Origin: Lachnospiraceae bacterium UBA7199
GTDB taxonomy: Bacteria > Bacillota > Clostridia > Lachnospirales > Lachnospiraceae
Assembly (NCBI GenBank): GCA_002490775.1
Contig: DKUR01000022.1
Location: 27,541-91,540 of the forward strand
Length of the DNA stretch: 64,000 nucleotides
Direction of reading: 5' to 3'
Of the stretch, positions 53,440 to 62,203 are shown piece by piece. Each line of letters starts with the position of its first letter. Positions within the stretch are counted from its first letter, which is position 1. Position numbers and translations under genes: made by a program. The notes beneath the pieces were generated by a model that saw only the letters and a list, made by a program, of their open reading frames with translations, had not been told where the DNA came from and ran no database searches.

Positions 53440-54261
53440 TTAGGTGGTTGGCTTTCTCAAAGGGCAGCTGGACATGCTGATTCTGTCTTTCAACACAGTC
53501 AGACCACAGTCTACCAGGTAATCCTGTAAGATAGGAAGGGACTGGGAGGAAGTGGGGCCTATGATGATTTCTCCTACCAGATCCGATAAATGCATATTCA
53601 GTCTGCCGCACATTCTGGTCAGATCAAGAGGATAATATTTTTTAATCCTTCCCATGGATACATGATATTTTGGCTCTACTGCAAACTCGTTAGAGATAAA
53701 GGGAGAGACCACTAAACGATATTCCCGTTCACTGGCAAAAGAAGGATGCTTAAAGGCTGCTGACTGCACCCATGCATCATTCATAAGATCTTGTAGTGCA
53801 GGCAGAATGTCTGCTACCTTTTTGGACTCCTTTATCAGCTTGTAAAATTCACCTACAAGCCAATGTTCATGCATATCTTCCTGATAATATACTTCCTGTA
53901 AGGATACTACACCGCCCATCATTTTCTGCATCAACGCTTCATGAAATGCAATGCATACGCCCTGGCCGGAGTTGCCGTATCGGTCCCACTGGGCAGCATC
54001 ATCTCTGTATTTTGAAAAGCAGGCAGCATAGGCAGAATAGTGAAATTCTTCTGCCATTTCTTTTTGAAAAAAATTCTTTGTCTTTCTGAGCTTTTCATTT
54101 TCTTCATCCAGCTTTAATTTTTCAAGAACAGCATTACAGATACCGTTCATAAACAACCTCATTTCAGAAGCATCGTTCATGTTTAGAATATTGTTAAGGC
54201 GCAGCTCTGCACAGCGGATAATTCCATCAAAAGCGGCAAAATTAGTATAGTGATATAGCAT
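53440..54261 (-). CDS. DUF2971 domain protein
   Basis: A 273-residue soluble protein with DUF2971 features: the start LYHYTNFAAFDGIIRCAELRLNNILNMNDASEM, then ACFSKYRDDAAQWDRYGNSGQGVCIAF, and FKHPSFASEREYRLVVSP. The family is of unknown activity and often lies in accessory or defence-associated regions; the conserved R/Y/E residues suggest an enzyme such as an ADP-ribosyltransferase-like fold, but this is inference. It stands alone in a reverse orientation between two repeats/terminators. GGAGGAAACAA precedes its ATG on the reverse strand. Confidence 0.82.
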   Translation of the reverse strand: MLYHYTNFAAFDGIIRCAELRLNNILNMNDASEMRLFMNGICNAVLEKLKLDEENEKLRKTKNFFQKEMAEEFHYSAYAACFSKYRDDAAQWDRYGNSGQGVCIAFHEALMQKMMGGVVSLQEVYYQEDMHEHWLVGEFYKLIKESKKVADILPALQDLMNDAWVQSAAFKHPSFASEREYRLVVSPFISNEFAVEPKYHVSMGRIKKYYPLDLTRMCGRLNMHLSDLVGEIIIGPTSSQSLPILQDYLVDCGLTVLKDRISMSSCPLRKPTT

Positions 54262-54350
54262 TTGTTTCCTCCAAAACTAAATAAAAGTCCTTTAGGCAGC
54301 TTTGCTTTTGATTATATCATTAGGTATTGGTTATTTCAATTAATGATATT

Positions 54351-54379
54351 TTTACTAATGAGAAAAGATATGCTATAAT
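54351..54379 (+). promoter_or_regulatory. Promoter of the yitT-type gene
   Basis: TTTACT (54351-54356), 17 bases and TATAAT (54374-54379). The leader of about 105 bases contains GCAG-N13-CTGC, but no recognised riboswitch. Confidence 0.55.
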
Positions 54380-54491
54380 TTGCTTGGAAAATAATGGATA
54401 AAATTTGAACATATTGATTTTGACGCAGGACAGGGAACCATAGGGCTGCAAATAAATAATGAGGTAAACTTTAGAAAGGAAGGACTTGATT

Positions 54492-55352
54492 ATGCGTTTC
54501 GATATCAAAAAGGATGGAAAAAGAATTATTGTAATCTGCATTGCCTCTTTAATTATGGCGGTAAATATTAAAACTTTTGTCAGAGCAGGAGGGCTTTATC
54601 CAGGCGGTGCAACGGGGCTCACCATACTGATACAGGCTATTGCAGAGCGCTTTTTTAATGTGACAATTCCTTATACGGCAGTGAATCTGCTGCTTAATAT
54701 AGTCCCAATTTATATAGGATTTCGTTTTATTGGAAAAAAGTTTACACTGTATTCTTGTTTAATGATCATATTGACCGGTGTGTTGACAGATGTTATACCG
54801 GGATTTGTTATTACTTATGACACACTGTTAATCAGTATATTTGGCGGAATGATCAATGGATTTATTATCAGTTTATGTTTATTGATGAATGCAACAACTG
54901 GTGGTACAGATTTCATTGCCATTTTTCTTTCAGAAAAAAAGGGAGTGGATTCCTGGAATTTCATTTTAGGATTTAATGTATTGATTCTTTTTGCAGCAGG
55001 TATGTTATTTGGGTGGGATAAAGCTTTATATTCTATAATATATCAGTATGCTTCTACCCAGGTTTTACACATGATTTACACACGCTATCAAAAACAGACT
55101 TTGTTTATTGTCACAAATAAGCCAAAAGAGGTATGTAAGGCAATTAATACTGTCAGTATGCATGGGGCGACTATATTGGAAGGAAAAGGTTCTTATGAAC
55201 AGCATGAAAGAGACATTGTATATTCAGTGGTATCTAAAGAGGAAAGTAAAAGAGTGATTCGTGCTGTGAAGGAAGTGGATGAAAAAGCATTTGTAAATGC
55301 TTTAAGAACTGAAGAGTTGTCAGGGCGGTTTTATCAAAAACCGGCAGAATAA
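54492..55352 (+). CDS. YitT-family (DUF161/DUF2179) membrane protein
   Basis: A 286-residue protein with five or six hydrophobic helices in the first 200 residues (including NIKTFVRAGGLYPGGATGLTILIQ). A soluble DUF2179 ligand-binding-like domain follows (about 205-280, LFIVTNKPKEVCKAINTVSMHGATILEGKGSY). YitT proteins are common and of unknown function in Firmicutes. The AAAGGAAGGAC site supports ATG 54492 rather than TTG 54486. The stop codon lies within a terminator hairpin. Confidence 0.92.
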   Translation: MRFDIKKDGKRIIVICIASLIMAVNIKTFVRAGGLYPGGATGLTILIQAIAERFFNVTIPYTAVNLLLNIVPIYIGFRFIGKKFTLYSCLMIILTGVLTDVIPGFVITYDTLLISIFGGMINGFIISLCLLMNATTGGTDFIAIFLSEKKGVDSWNFILGFNVLILFAAGMLFGWDKALYSIIYQYASTQVLHMIYTRYQKQTLFIVTNKPKEVCKAINTVSMHGATILEGKGSYEQHERDIVYSVVSKEESKRVIRAVKEVDEKAFVNALRTEELSGRFYQKPAE

Positions 55353-55367
55353 ATATTCTGCCGGTTT
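55338..55367 (+). terminator. Terminator overlapping the yitT stop
   Basis: A perfect 14-bp stem AAACCGGCAGAATA/TATTCTGCCGGTTT includes the stop codon region and continues into TTATT. It also separates the gene from the reverse-strand tRNA. Confidence 0.9.
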
Positions 55368-55375
55368 ATTAACAG

Positions 55376-55461
55376 CGGAGTCGGAGGGATTCGAACCCTC
55401 GTGCCCCGGAGGGCTAACGCATTTCGAGTGCGCCCCGTTATGACCGCTTCGATACGACTCC
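55376..55461 (-). tRNA. tRNA-Ser (anticodon CGA)
   Basis: On the reverse strand an 86-base tRNA: acceptor GGAGTCG paired with CGACTCC, the D-arm, anticodon loop CTCGAAA with CGA, a long class II variable arm (AGCCCTCCGGGGC) typical of Ser/Leu, and the T-arm GAGGGTTCGAATCCCTC. It decodes UCG. The 3' CCA is not encoded. It lies 2.3 kb before dnaX. Confidence 0.97.
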
Positions 55462-55493
55462 GTAAAACTTTTTTAATTATAATAGTTTCAATA

Positions 55494-56429
55494 TTACAAG
55501 TCAATGCCTTTTTCTTCCACGTCAAAGGGGTTTACATGTACCATACAGTGTTTGACATGAGGGAAAGACTCTTCAATAGAAAGATGAACATCTTCAGCGA
55601 TGGCATGGGCTTTATTCAGTGAAAGTTCACCATTTACAGAGATTTCAATATCTACATAAATTTTTGAGCCAAACAGTCTGGTACGGATTAGATCAATGCG
55701 GTCTACTCCACAGATGCCTGCAATGATTTGGCTCATTTGTTCAACAGTAGCATCATCACAAGAATGATCCACCATTTTATCTATTGCATCTTTAAAAATA
55801 TCTATTGCAGCCTTTACGATAAAAAGACAGATTACTACACTGGCAATAGGATCTAAAATGGGGAAGCCTAGTCTGGCACCTAGAATACCTATAAAAGCGC
55901 CAATAGAAGACAAGGCATCAGAGCGATGATGCCAAGCGTCAGCCATTAAGGCACCAGAATTTATTTTTTTTGCTGCAGCTCTGGTATACCAAAACATCCA
56001 TTCCTTTACTATGAGGGATGAAATAGCAGCAATTAATGCCAGCAGTCCAGGGACCACGAGACTTTTGCCTGAAGTACCGGCAAGAATATTTTGGATTCCA
56101 CTAATGCCAATTCCCACACCTGTTGCAAGTAAAAGTCCTGATAAAATTATGGAGGAGACACACTCTAGGCGTTCATGTCCATACTGGTGGTCGTGATCAG
56201 ATGTTTTATTTGACATCCGTACACCAATGATTACAATAAAAGTGCTGAATACATCTGAAGCTGAATGAATGGCATCAGAAATCATTGCCCCGGAATGTGC
56301 GATGATTCCAGCAAGCAATTTAAATAGCGAAAGCGCTATGTTTACAAAAATACTAACGCTTGAAACCTGCATGGCGAGTTTCTCGTCTTCCATATAGCTA
56401 TGTTTTTTTTCTTTCAATGTTTGTTCCAT
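55494..56429 (-). CDS. Cation diffusion facilitator (CDF) metal exporter
   Basis: A 311-residue CDF transporter with six helices and a cytoplasmic C-terminal metallochaperone-like domain. The metal sites are seen in MISDAIHSASDVFST (helix 2) and MADAWHHRSDALSSI (helix 5). It should export a divalent metal such as Zn, Fe or Mn by proton antiport. AAAAGGGGATT fits the ATG at 56429; the upstream in-frame ATG at 56450 lies in the repeat element. The leader holds a palindromic repeat and a second hairpin, and a consensus promoter lies upstream. Confidence 0.92.
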   Translation of the reverse strand: MEQTLKEKKHSYMEDEKLAMQVSSVSIFVNIALSLFKLLAGIIAHSGAMISDAIHSASDVFSTFIVIIGVRMSNKTSDHDHQYGHERLECVSSIILSGLLLATGVGIGISGIQNILAGTSGKSLVVPGLLALIAAISSLIVKEWMFWYTRAAAKKINSGALMADAWHHRSDALSSIGAFIGILGARLGFPILDPIASVVICLFIVKAAIDIFKDAIDKMVDHSCDDATVEQMSQIIAGICGVDRIDLIRTRLFGSKIYVDIEISVNGELSLNKAHAIAEDVHLSIEESFPHVKHCMVHVNPFDVEEKGIDL

Positions 56430-56452
56430 GATAATCCCCTTTTGATGCATAA

Positions 56453-56492
56453 AACAACAGATGCCAGGCTTTGCCAGACATCCTTATGTTTA
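56453..56492 (-). repeat. AACATAAGG palindromic repeat, copy 3 (CDF leader)
   Basis: On the reverse strand AACATAAGGATG is followed by TCTGGCAAAGCCTGGCATCT and GTTGTTTT. It is nearly identical to the pyrG-leader copy (about 3 differences in 40 bases). As in pyrG it sits in the transcribed leader, about 25 bases before the start codon. Confidence 0.8.
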
Positions 56493-56498
56493 AATTAA

Positions 56499-56523
56499 GG
56501 ACAGTTCATAAAATGGACTATCC
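56499..56523 (-). other. Hairpin in the CDF leader
   Basis: Arms GGATAGTCCAT and ATGAACTGTCC on the reverse strand pair around TTT with one mismatch and one G-U pair. No T-run follows. A metal-sensing role is possible but unsupported; it does not match the conserved core of known metal riboswitches that I can recall. Confidence 0.4.
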
Positions 56524-56545
56524 ACTGCTGATATAAATTTATGTG

Positions 56546-56574
56546 ATAATACTATATTCATGTGTGAATGTCAA
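56546..56574 (-). promoter_or_regulatory. CDF gene promoter
   Basis: On the reverse strand TTGACA (56574-56569), 17 bases and TATTAT (56551-56546): a strong sigma-A promoter giving a leader of about 110 bases. Confidence 0.78.
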
Positions 56575-56606
56575 GAAAAGCTGATTAATTTAATACTACT
56601 TAACAG

Positions 56607-56635
56607 TTGTAGAGCGGTTTTAAATTATGTATAAT
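56607..56635 (+). promoter_or_regulatory. Promoter of the phosphofructokinase gene
   Basis: TTGTAG (56607-56612), 17 bases and TATAAT (56630-56635), divergent from the CDF promoter. Confidence 0.65.
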
Positions 56636-56679
56636 AATTATAATAAATAAATTCGTTTACACGAGGACAAGGAGGATGA

Positions 56680-57759
56680 GTGGAAGTGAAAAGAATTGGT
56701 ATGTTGACAAGCGGCGGTGATTGTCAGGCACTGAATGCGGCTATGCGCGGGGTGGTAAAATGTCTTGTAAATAGCAAAGAAAATGTTGAAATTTACGGGT
56801 TTATTGATGGCTATAAAGGGCTGATCTACGGGAATTTCAGAATGCTGGACGGACATGATTTTTCAGGGATACTTACAAAGGGCGGCACGATTTTAGGCAG
56901 CTCACGGACTCCTTTCAAAACGATTAAAGATCCGGATGAAAACGGAATTGATAAAGTGGATGCAATGAAGCAGAATTATTATAAACTGCGTCTGGATTGT
57001 CTGGTAATTTTGGGAGGAAACGGAACCCATAAGACAGCAAATCTTCTTCGGGAAGAAGGGCTGAATGTAATTACACTGCCGAAAACCATTGACAATGACT
57101 TGTGGGGAACAGATATGACCTTTGGTTTCCAGAGTGCAGTGAATATAGCAACTGATGCAATTGACTGTATTCATACAACGGCAGCATCTCATGGTAGAGT
57201 TTTTATTGTTGAAGTCATGGGACATAAGGTTGGCTGGTTAACTTTAAATGCCGGTATGGCAGGCGGTGCTGATATTATTTTGATTCCTGAAATTCCTTAT
57301 GATATTAAGAAGGTGGTAGGAAAAATACAGGAGCGCAATAATAACGGAAGCAAATTTACGATTCTGGCAGTGGCAGAAGGCGCTATTTCAAAAGAAGATG
57401 CCAAGCTGTCCAAGAAAGAATACAAAGAAAAAATGAAAAATTACAAGTTCCCTTCAGTTTCTTATGAACTGGCTCAACAGATTGAAAAAATGACAGGGCA
57501 TGAGGTAAGAGTTACGGTTCCCGGACATACACAAAGAGGTGGAAGTCCCTGTCCATATGATCGTGTATTTGCAAGCCGTTTAGGAGCAGAAGCAGGAGAA
57601 CTTATTCTGAAGGGTGAATATGGTTTTATGATTGGTTATAGGAATCGTGAAGTAGTTAAAGTGCCTTTGGAAGAAGTGGCTGGAAAATTAAAGATGATCG
57701 CTCCGGACGCATCCATTGTAAAAGAAGCAAAATTGCTTGGAATTAGCTTTGGCGATTGA
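56680..57759 (+). CDS. pfkA: 6-phosphofructokinase, long/clade-X type
   Basis: A glycolytic enzyme of 359 residues, longer than the roughly 320 of the classical ATP-PFK. It has the TSGGDCQALNAAMRG start, LVILGGNGTHKTANLL, PKTIDNDLWGTDMTFGF and TVPGHTQRGGSPCPYDR. The loop reads GGNG, with Gly where PPi-dependent enzymes carry a second Asp, while PKTIDND carries the Lys seen in PPi and clade-X enzymes. ATP use is therefore favoured but not certain. It starts at GTG 56680, or GTG 56686, after GGAGG. Its product feeds the aldolase at 24 kb and is the HprK effector. Confidence 0.92.
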   Translation: MEVKRIGMLTSGGDCQALNAAMRGVVKCLVNSKENVEIYGFIDGYKGLIYGNFRMLDGHDFSGILTKGGTILGSSRTPFKTIKDPDENGIDKVDAMKQNYYKLRLDCLVILGGNGTHKTANLLREEGLNVITLPKTIDNDLWGTDMTFGFQSAVNIATDAIDCIHTTAASHGRVFIVEVMGHKVGWLTLNAGMAGGADIILIPEIPYDIKKVVGKIQERNNNGSKFTILAVAEGAISKEDAKLSKKEYKEKMKNYKFPSVSYELAQQIEKMTGHEVRVTVPGHTQRGGSPCPYDRVFASRLGAEAGELILKGEYGFMIGYRNREVVKVPLEEVAGKLKMIAPDASIVKEAKLLGISFGD

Positions 57760-57795
57760 TCAAGATACTTTATTTAATTATGGAAGGAAAAGGAC

Positions 57796-59379
57796 ATGTC
57801 ATATACAGCCCTTTACAGAAAATTCCGTCCTGCAGCTTTTGAAGATGTAAAGGGACAGGATCATATAGTAACTACGCTGAAAAACCAGATCAAAGCGGAA
57901 CGCACTTCTCACGCCTATCTTTTTTGCGGAACGAGAGGAACTGGTAAAACAACGATTGCAAAAATATTTGCCAGAGCAGTAAACTGTGAGCATCCGGCAG
58001 ATGGCAGTCCCTGTGGGGAATGTGCCATCTGCCAGGCTATTGCCGCCGGGGCTAGTATGAATGTAATTGAAATTGATGCTGCTTCTAACAATGGTGTTGA
58101 CAGTATTCGTGAGATTGTGGATGAGGTGGCCTATTCTCCGGCTGAGGGAAAGTATAAGGTTTATATTATTGATGAAGTTCATATGCTTTCTATAGGAGCT
58201 TTTAATGCTCTTTTAAAAACCTTAGAGGAGCCGCCTTCTTATGTGATTTTTATTTTGGCAACAACAGAAGTGCATAAGATTCCGATTACGATTTTATCCA
58301 GATGTCAAAGATATGATTTTAAGAGAATTACAATTGATACAATTTCTGACAGGATTAAGGAATTAATGGAAAAGGAGCAGGTTCAGGTAGAAGAAAAGGC
58401 CATCCGCTATATTGCCAAGACAGCGGATGGCTCTATGCGTGATGCTTTAAGCCTTTTGGATCAGTGCATTGCCTTTCATTTTGGACAGGAGCTTACTTAC
58501 GATAAGGTTTTGGATGTGCTTGGAGCAGTGGACACGGAAGTGTTCAGCAGGCTTTTTAGAATTGTTTTAAATGGAGATGTAATGGGAGCAATCTTCCTGC
58601 TTGAAGAAATTATCATGCAGGGCAGAGAGTTGACGCAGTTTATATCAGATTTTACGTGGTATCTTAGAAACCTGCTCCTTATAAGGACTGCAGATGGTGC
58701 AGAAGATGTTATTGATATTTCAACGGAAAATCTGGAAAAATTGAAAGAAGAAGCCCAAATGGCAGAAAATGATATTATCATGCGTTATATCAGGGTAATG
58801 TCAGAATTATCAGGGCAGATCAAATATGCTTCTCAAAAGAGAATTTTAGTCGAGATTGCTTTGATCAAGTTGTGCAGGCCCAGTATGGAGACAGATACCC
58901 AGTCCCTTGCAGACCGTATTAGACAGCTTGAGGAAAAGATAGCAAATGGAATTCCGGCAGGAGCGATTTCTGCCATGCAGGTAAGCGAAGGGATTGTGGA
59001 GAATGGAACTGACCAGCAGAAGCTTCTTGCACAGTTGCCTGAGGCAATTCCGGAAGACGTAAGGGAATTAGCGGGAAAATGGTCTGCTGTTATAGGAAAT
59101 GCATCTATGCCCATGAAGGCATATTTAAAGGCGGCCTATCCAAGCCTTGCCGGAGATGGAAGCCTGCTTGTTGTGGTTTCGGATGGTATGCCTTCAGATT
59201 ACTTTAAAGAAGATTCTCATAAAGAAGAGCTGCAGAGGATCATAGCTGATTTTACAGGCAAGCAGATGAAAATCACCATTCAAAATTCCGAACAGAATAG
59301 AAATCCAGAGGAAACTTTTCCGAATTTGACTAAACTGGTAAGCCAGGTGATCAATATGGAAGTGGAAGAAATTGAGTAG
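57796..59379 (+). CDS. dnaX: DNA polymerase III subunit gamma/tau
   Basis: The clamp-loader ATPase, 527 residues. It has the YRKFRPAAFEDVKGQDHI opening, Walker A FCGTRGTGKTT, a zinc module CEHPADGSPCGECAIC, DEVHMLSIGAFNALLKTLEEPP (Walker B) and sensor 1 ATTEVHKIP. Domain III is followed by a short tau-like C-terminus. GGAAGGAAAAGGAC precedes the ATG. It heads dnaX-ebfC-recR, a nearly universal trio in Firmicutes. Confidence 0.96.
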   Translation: MSYTALYRKFRPAAFEDVKGQDHIVTTLKNQIKAERTSHAYLFCGTRGTGKTTIAKIFARAVNCEHPADGSPCGECAICQAIAAGASMNVIEIDAASNNGVDSIREIVDEVAYSPAEGKYKVYIIDEVHMLSIGAFNALLKTLEEPPSYVIFILATTEVHKIPITILSRCQRYDFKRITIDTISDRIKELMEKEQVQVEEKAIRYIAKTADGSMRDALSLLDQCIAFHFGQELTYDKVLDVLGAVDTEVFSRLFRIVLNGDVMGAIFLLEEIIMQGRELTQFISDFTWYLRNLLLIRTADGAEDVIDISTENLEKLKEEAQMAENDIIMRYIRVMSELSGQIKYASQKRILVEIALIKLCRPSMETDTQSLADRIRQLEEKIANGIPAGAISAMQVSEGIVENGTDQQKLLAQLPEAIPEDVRELAGKWSAVIGNASMPMKAYLKAAYPSLAGDGSLLVVVSDGMPSDYFKEDSHKEELQRIIADFTGKQMKITIQNSEQNRNPEETFPNLTKLVSQVINMEVEEIE

Positions 59380-59439
59380 TACTTGAAAATATAGTATAGT
59401 TAATAGTAAAATACAATTTAAATCTAAGAAGGGATGGAT

Positions 59440-59796
59440 ATGAATATGGCAAAGCGCGGAGGCTTTCCGGGAGGTATGCCCGGCAACATGAATAATCTGA
59501 TGAAGCAGGCACAGAGAATGCAGCGGCAGATGGAAGAAAGTCAGAAGGAACTGGAAACAAAAGAATTTACTGCAAAGGCGGGAGGCAGCGCTGTTGAAGT
59601 GACTGTAACCGGTAAAAAGGAGATCACAAAGGTTAAATTATCTGAAGAGGTAGTTGATCCTGATGATATTGAAATGCTGGAGGATTTGGTAATGGCTGCG
59701 GCAAATGAGGCGCTTCGTATGGCGGAAGAGGCAAATGCCCAGGTTATGAGCAAGATGACCGGAGGTCTTGGGCTGGGAGGAGGCCTTCCTTTCTAA
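59440..59796 (+). CDS. ebfC: YbaB/EbfC nucleoid-associated protein
   Basis: A 118-residue DNA-binding protein of the YbaB/EbfC family: a Met/Gly-rich N-terminal tail, then [39 protein letters not shown] and [21 protein letters not shown]. It forms dimers with a tweezer shape in known structures. AAGAAGGG gives best spacing to ATG 59440; 59434 is too close and 59446 also possible. The stop overlaps the recR start by one base. Confidence 0.95.
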   Translation: MNMAKRGGFPGGMPGNMNNLMKQAQRMQRQMEESQKELETKEFTAKAGGSAVEVTVTGKKEITKVKLSEEVVDPDDIEMLEDLVMAAANEALRMAEEANAQVMSKMTGGLGLGGGLPF

Positions 59797-60392
59797 TGGA
59801 CTTATACAGCGGACATATCAATAAATTAATAGACGAATTGTCCGGATTGCCGGGAATCGGTTCCAAGTCAGCGCAAAGGCTGGCTTTTCACTTGATTAAT
59901 ATGCCTAAGGATAAGGTGGCAAGGCTTGCCAAAACAATTATGGAGGCAAAAGAAAATGTCCGTTATTGTAAGGAATGCTTTACTTTAACGGATAATGAAC
60001 TTTGTCCCGTATGTGCTAATAAAAAGCGTGATCATAGTATGATTATGGTGGTTGAAAATACAAGAGATCTGGCAGCTTATGAAAAGACAGGAAAATATGA
60101 AGGCATTTATCATGTACTTCATGGAGCTATTTCTCCTATGCTTGGAATCGGGCCAGGGGATATCAGACTAAAAGAGTTAATTACACGTCTGGAAGGTAAT
60201 GTTTCTGAAGTGATCATAGCAACTAACTCCAGCCTGGAAGGTGAGACAACTGCTATGTATATTAGTAAACTAATTAAGCCTACAGGCATAAAGGTAACCA
60301 GAATAGCCAGCGGGGTGCCTGTGGGAGGAGATCTTGAATATATTGATGAAGTGACGCTTTTGCGGGCGCTGGAAGGCAGAGTGGAAATATAA
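59796..60392 (+). CDS. recR: Recombination mediator RecR
   Basis: A 198-residue DNA-repair protein. It has the N-terminal helix-hairpin-helix ([20 protein letters not shown]), a zinc finger ([16 protein letters not shown]), a Toprim domain ([22 protein letters not shown]) and a C-terminal Walker-B-like end. With RecF and RecO it loads RecA at gaps. Its ATG overlaps the ebfC stop (TAATG), showing coupled translation. Confidence 0.97.
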   Translation: MDLYSGHINKLIDELSGLPGIGSKSAQRLAFHLINMPKDKVARLAKTIMEAKENVRYCKECFTLTDNELCPVCANKKRDHSMIMVVENTRDLAAYEKTGKYEGIYHVLHGAISPMLGIGPGDIRLKELITRLEGNVSEVIIATNSSLEGETTAMYISKLIKPTGIKVTRIASGVPVGGDLEYIDEVTLLRALEGRVEI

Positions 60393-60413
60393 TTTTTAAT
60401 GGGAGGTATGCAG

Positions 60414-61475
60414 ATGAGTGTAAGAAAAGAAGTTTTTGGACAAACAAAAGACGGAATAGAAATTTATAAGTATTGGCTTGAAAATTCCAAAGGAATGAAA
60501 GTTGGCATTATTAATTATGGTGCAATACTGGTAAATTTATTTGTGCCCGATAAAGAAGGCAAAGAAGAAGATGTTGTTCTTGGATATGATTCCTTAGAGC
60601 AATATTTGGAAAATACTGATTTTTTTGGTTCTACAGTAGGACCAAATGCCAACCGTATCAAGGGAGCAGCTTTTATGCTTGATGGACAGGAGTTTAGGTT
60701 GTGTGTCAATGACGGAGAAAATAATCTTCACAGTCATCGTGACATGGGATATCATAAGAGAGTTTGGAAGGCGGAAGCAGGGGAAATGACTGTTTCTCTA
60801 ACACTGGAAGATGAAGATGGATGTATGGGATTTCCTGGTAATAAAAAAATTCAGGTAACATACAGTCTTACGGAAGAGAATGAGCTAAAAATTCATTACG
60901 AGGCAGAAAGTGACAAAAACACGATTATTAACATGACGAATCATACTTATTTTAATCTGGCAGGCCATAAGGAAAAGATTTATGATCATATTCTTGAATT
61001 AAAGGCATCCGCATATACGCCGGTAATGGAGGGCTTAATTCCTACTGGGAAAATTGCATCGGTTATTAATACGCCTTTTGACTTTACAAGGGCAAAAAGA
61101 ATCGGTGAAGAAATTGAAGCAGAAGATCCACAGCTTAAATTGGCAGGTGGATATGATCATAATTGGGTGATTGATCATGCGGATGGTACCTTAAGAGAAT
61201 TTGCAATTGTGAGAGAGCCTGTAACGGGACGCTGCATGAAGGCATATACAGATTTGCCGGGAGTACAGTTTTATGCGGGTAATTTTATAACGCCGCAGTC
61301 TGGCAAGGAAGGTGCCTCCTATAGTGCAAGAAGTGGTATGTGCCTGGAAACACAGTATTTTCCTGATACAGCAAATAGGGATAATTTTCCTTCCGCAGTA
61401 TTTGGGCCGGACAGAAAATATGTAAGTACTACAATATATAAACTTTTTACCGAGGATTCGAGCGAAAAGTGTTAA
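60414..61475 (+). CDS. galM: Aldose 1-epimerase (galactose mutarotase)
   Basis: A 353-residue mutarotase that interconverts alpha and beta aldoses. Motifs are GSTVGPNANRIKGAAF, NDGENNLHSHRDMGYHKRVWKAE, MTNHTYFNLAGH (catalytic His) and CLETQYFPDTANRDNFPS (catalytic Glu). GGGAGGT at 60401-60407 gives a 6-base spacing to ATG 60414; earlier ATGs overlap that site. It is cotranscribed with recR by proximity, though unrelated in function, and fits the sugar theme of the region. Confidence 0.93.
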   Translation: MSVRKEVFGQTKDGIEIYKYWLENSKGMKVGIINYGAILVNLFVPDKEGKEEDVVLGYDSLEQYLENTDFFGSTVGPNANRIKGAAFMLDGQEFRLCVNDGENNLHSHRDMGYHKRVWKAEAGEMTVSLTLEDEDGCMGFPGNKKIQVTYSLTEENELKIHYEAESDKNTIINMTNHTYFNLAGHKEKIYDHILELKASAYTPVMEGLIPTGKIASVINTPFDFTRAKRIGEEIEAEDPQLKLAGGYDHNWVIDHADGTLREFAIVREPVTGRCMKAYTDLPGVQFYAGNFITPQSGKEGASYSARSGMCLETQYFPDTANRDNFPSAVFGPDRKYVSTTIYKLFTEDSSEKC

Positions 61476-61590
61476 AAAATTGCCGGATGAAAGTTAAACG
61501 TCCTTCTTTAACGATGCATTACAACTCAATTCGTGTATAGAGTATGCTAAACTGACAATACAAGCTATTTATATAGAATGGGGGATGGAA

Positions 61591-62166
61591 ATGCAATTAC
61601 CGGAAATGGTCAGACTGGTTGGGAAAATAAACGGTGAAGACCGGGTTTATATGGAAGATTATGTATATACATATTTACATGATTTAAAGCTGGATCAGGA
61701 AAAAATTCCGATCCGGGTGGCTCTTTTTGGACATGTTTACTGCACTGAGGACAGAAAAATTTATATGATATATGGTGCTGCCAGTGTAATTGAAGAGTTG
61801 GAATATGGAAGAGATGAGGAACAGGTCAGAAAAGACTTTTTTGAAGAATATGAACTGATTGGCTATGTGAACATTTTCGGGAAGAAACAAGAGTGGCCGG
61901 GAAAAAAGAATGGATATTATATTTTTTATGAAGCAAATGAACCTATGCAGAATTATTTGATTGCACGCTTTGAAAGGAAAAAAAGAAGTCCTGATATAAT
62001 AGAAAAGACGACGTTTTCTCTTGGCGATACGATCAAACGGTTATTTTATGGAGTAGGAATCCTTTTATTAACGTTGGCAGTGACGTCAATTAACGATTAT
62101 GATAAAATGTATGGGTTTGTGGAAGTTGCTGGCAGAGCAGTGATCATGGAAGAATCGAACAGGTAG
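61591..62166 (+). CDS. Unrecognised protein with C-terminal membrane helix
   Basis: A 191-residue protein. The first 145 residues are soluble and acidic (MVRLVGKINGEDRVYMEDYVYTY..., HVYCTEDRKIYMIYGAASVIEEL). One hydrophobic helix follows near residues 150-168 (LFYGVGILLLTLAVTSIN), with about 20 residues after it. The long N-terminal part would be cytoplasmic. The opening motif recurs, as far as I recall, in other Lachnospiraceae, but no function is known to me. Spacing from GGGGG favours ATG 61591 over 61585. It is 37 bases before the DUF5711 gene, likely one operon. Confidence 0.72.
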   Translation: MQLPEMVRLVGKINGEDRVYMEDYVYTYLHDLKLDQEKIPIRVALFGHVYCTEDRKIYMIYGAASVIEELEYGRDEEQVRKDFFEEYELIGYVNIFGKKQEWPGKKNGYYIFYEANEPMQNYLIARFERKKRSPDIIEKTTFSLGDTIKRLFYGVGILLLTLAVTSINDYDKMYGFVEVAGRAVIMEESNR

Positions 62167-62203
62167 TGATATCTTTTTGCACGAAAGATTTGGAGATAGA
62201 CAT

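Noticed and set aside
56453..56574. NiCo or other known metal riboswitch before the CDF gene
   Set aside because: No four-way junction or repeated conserved core is visible; only one hairpin and a dispersed repeat.
57799..59114. Reverse-strand reading frames opposite dnaX
   Set aside because: They mirror the codon pattern of dnaX and have no ribosome sites or family features.
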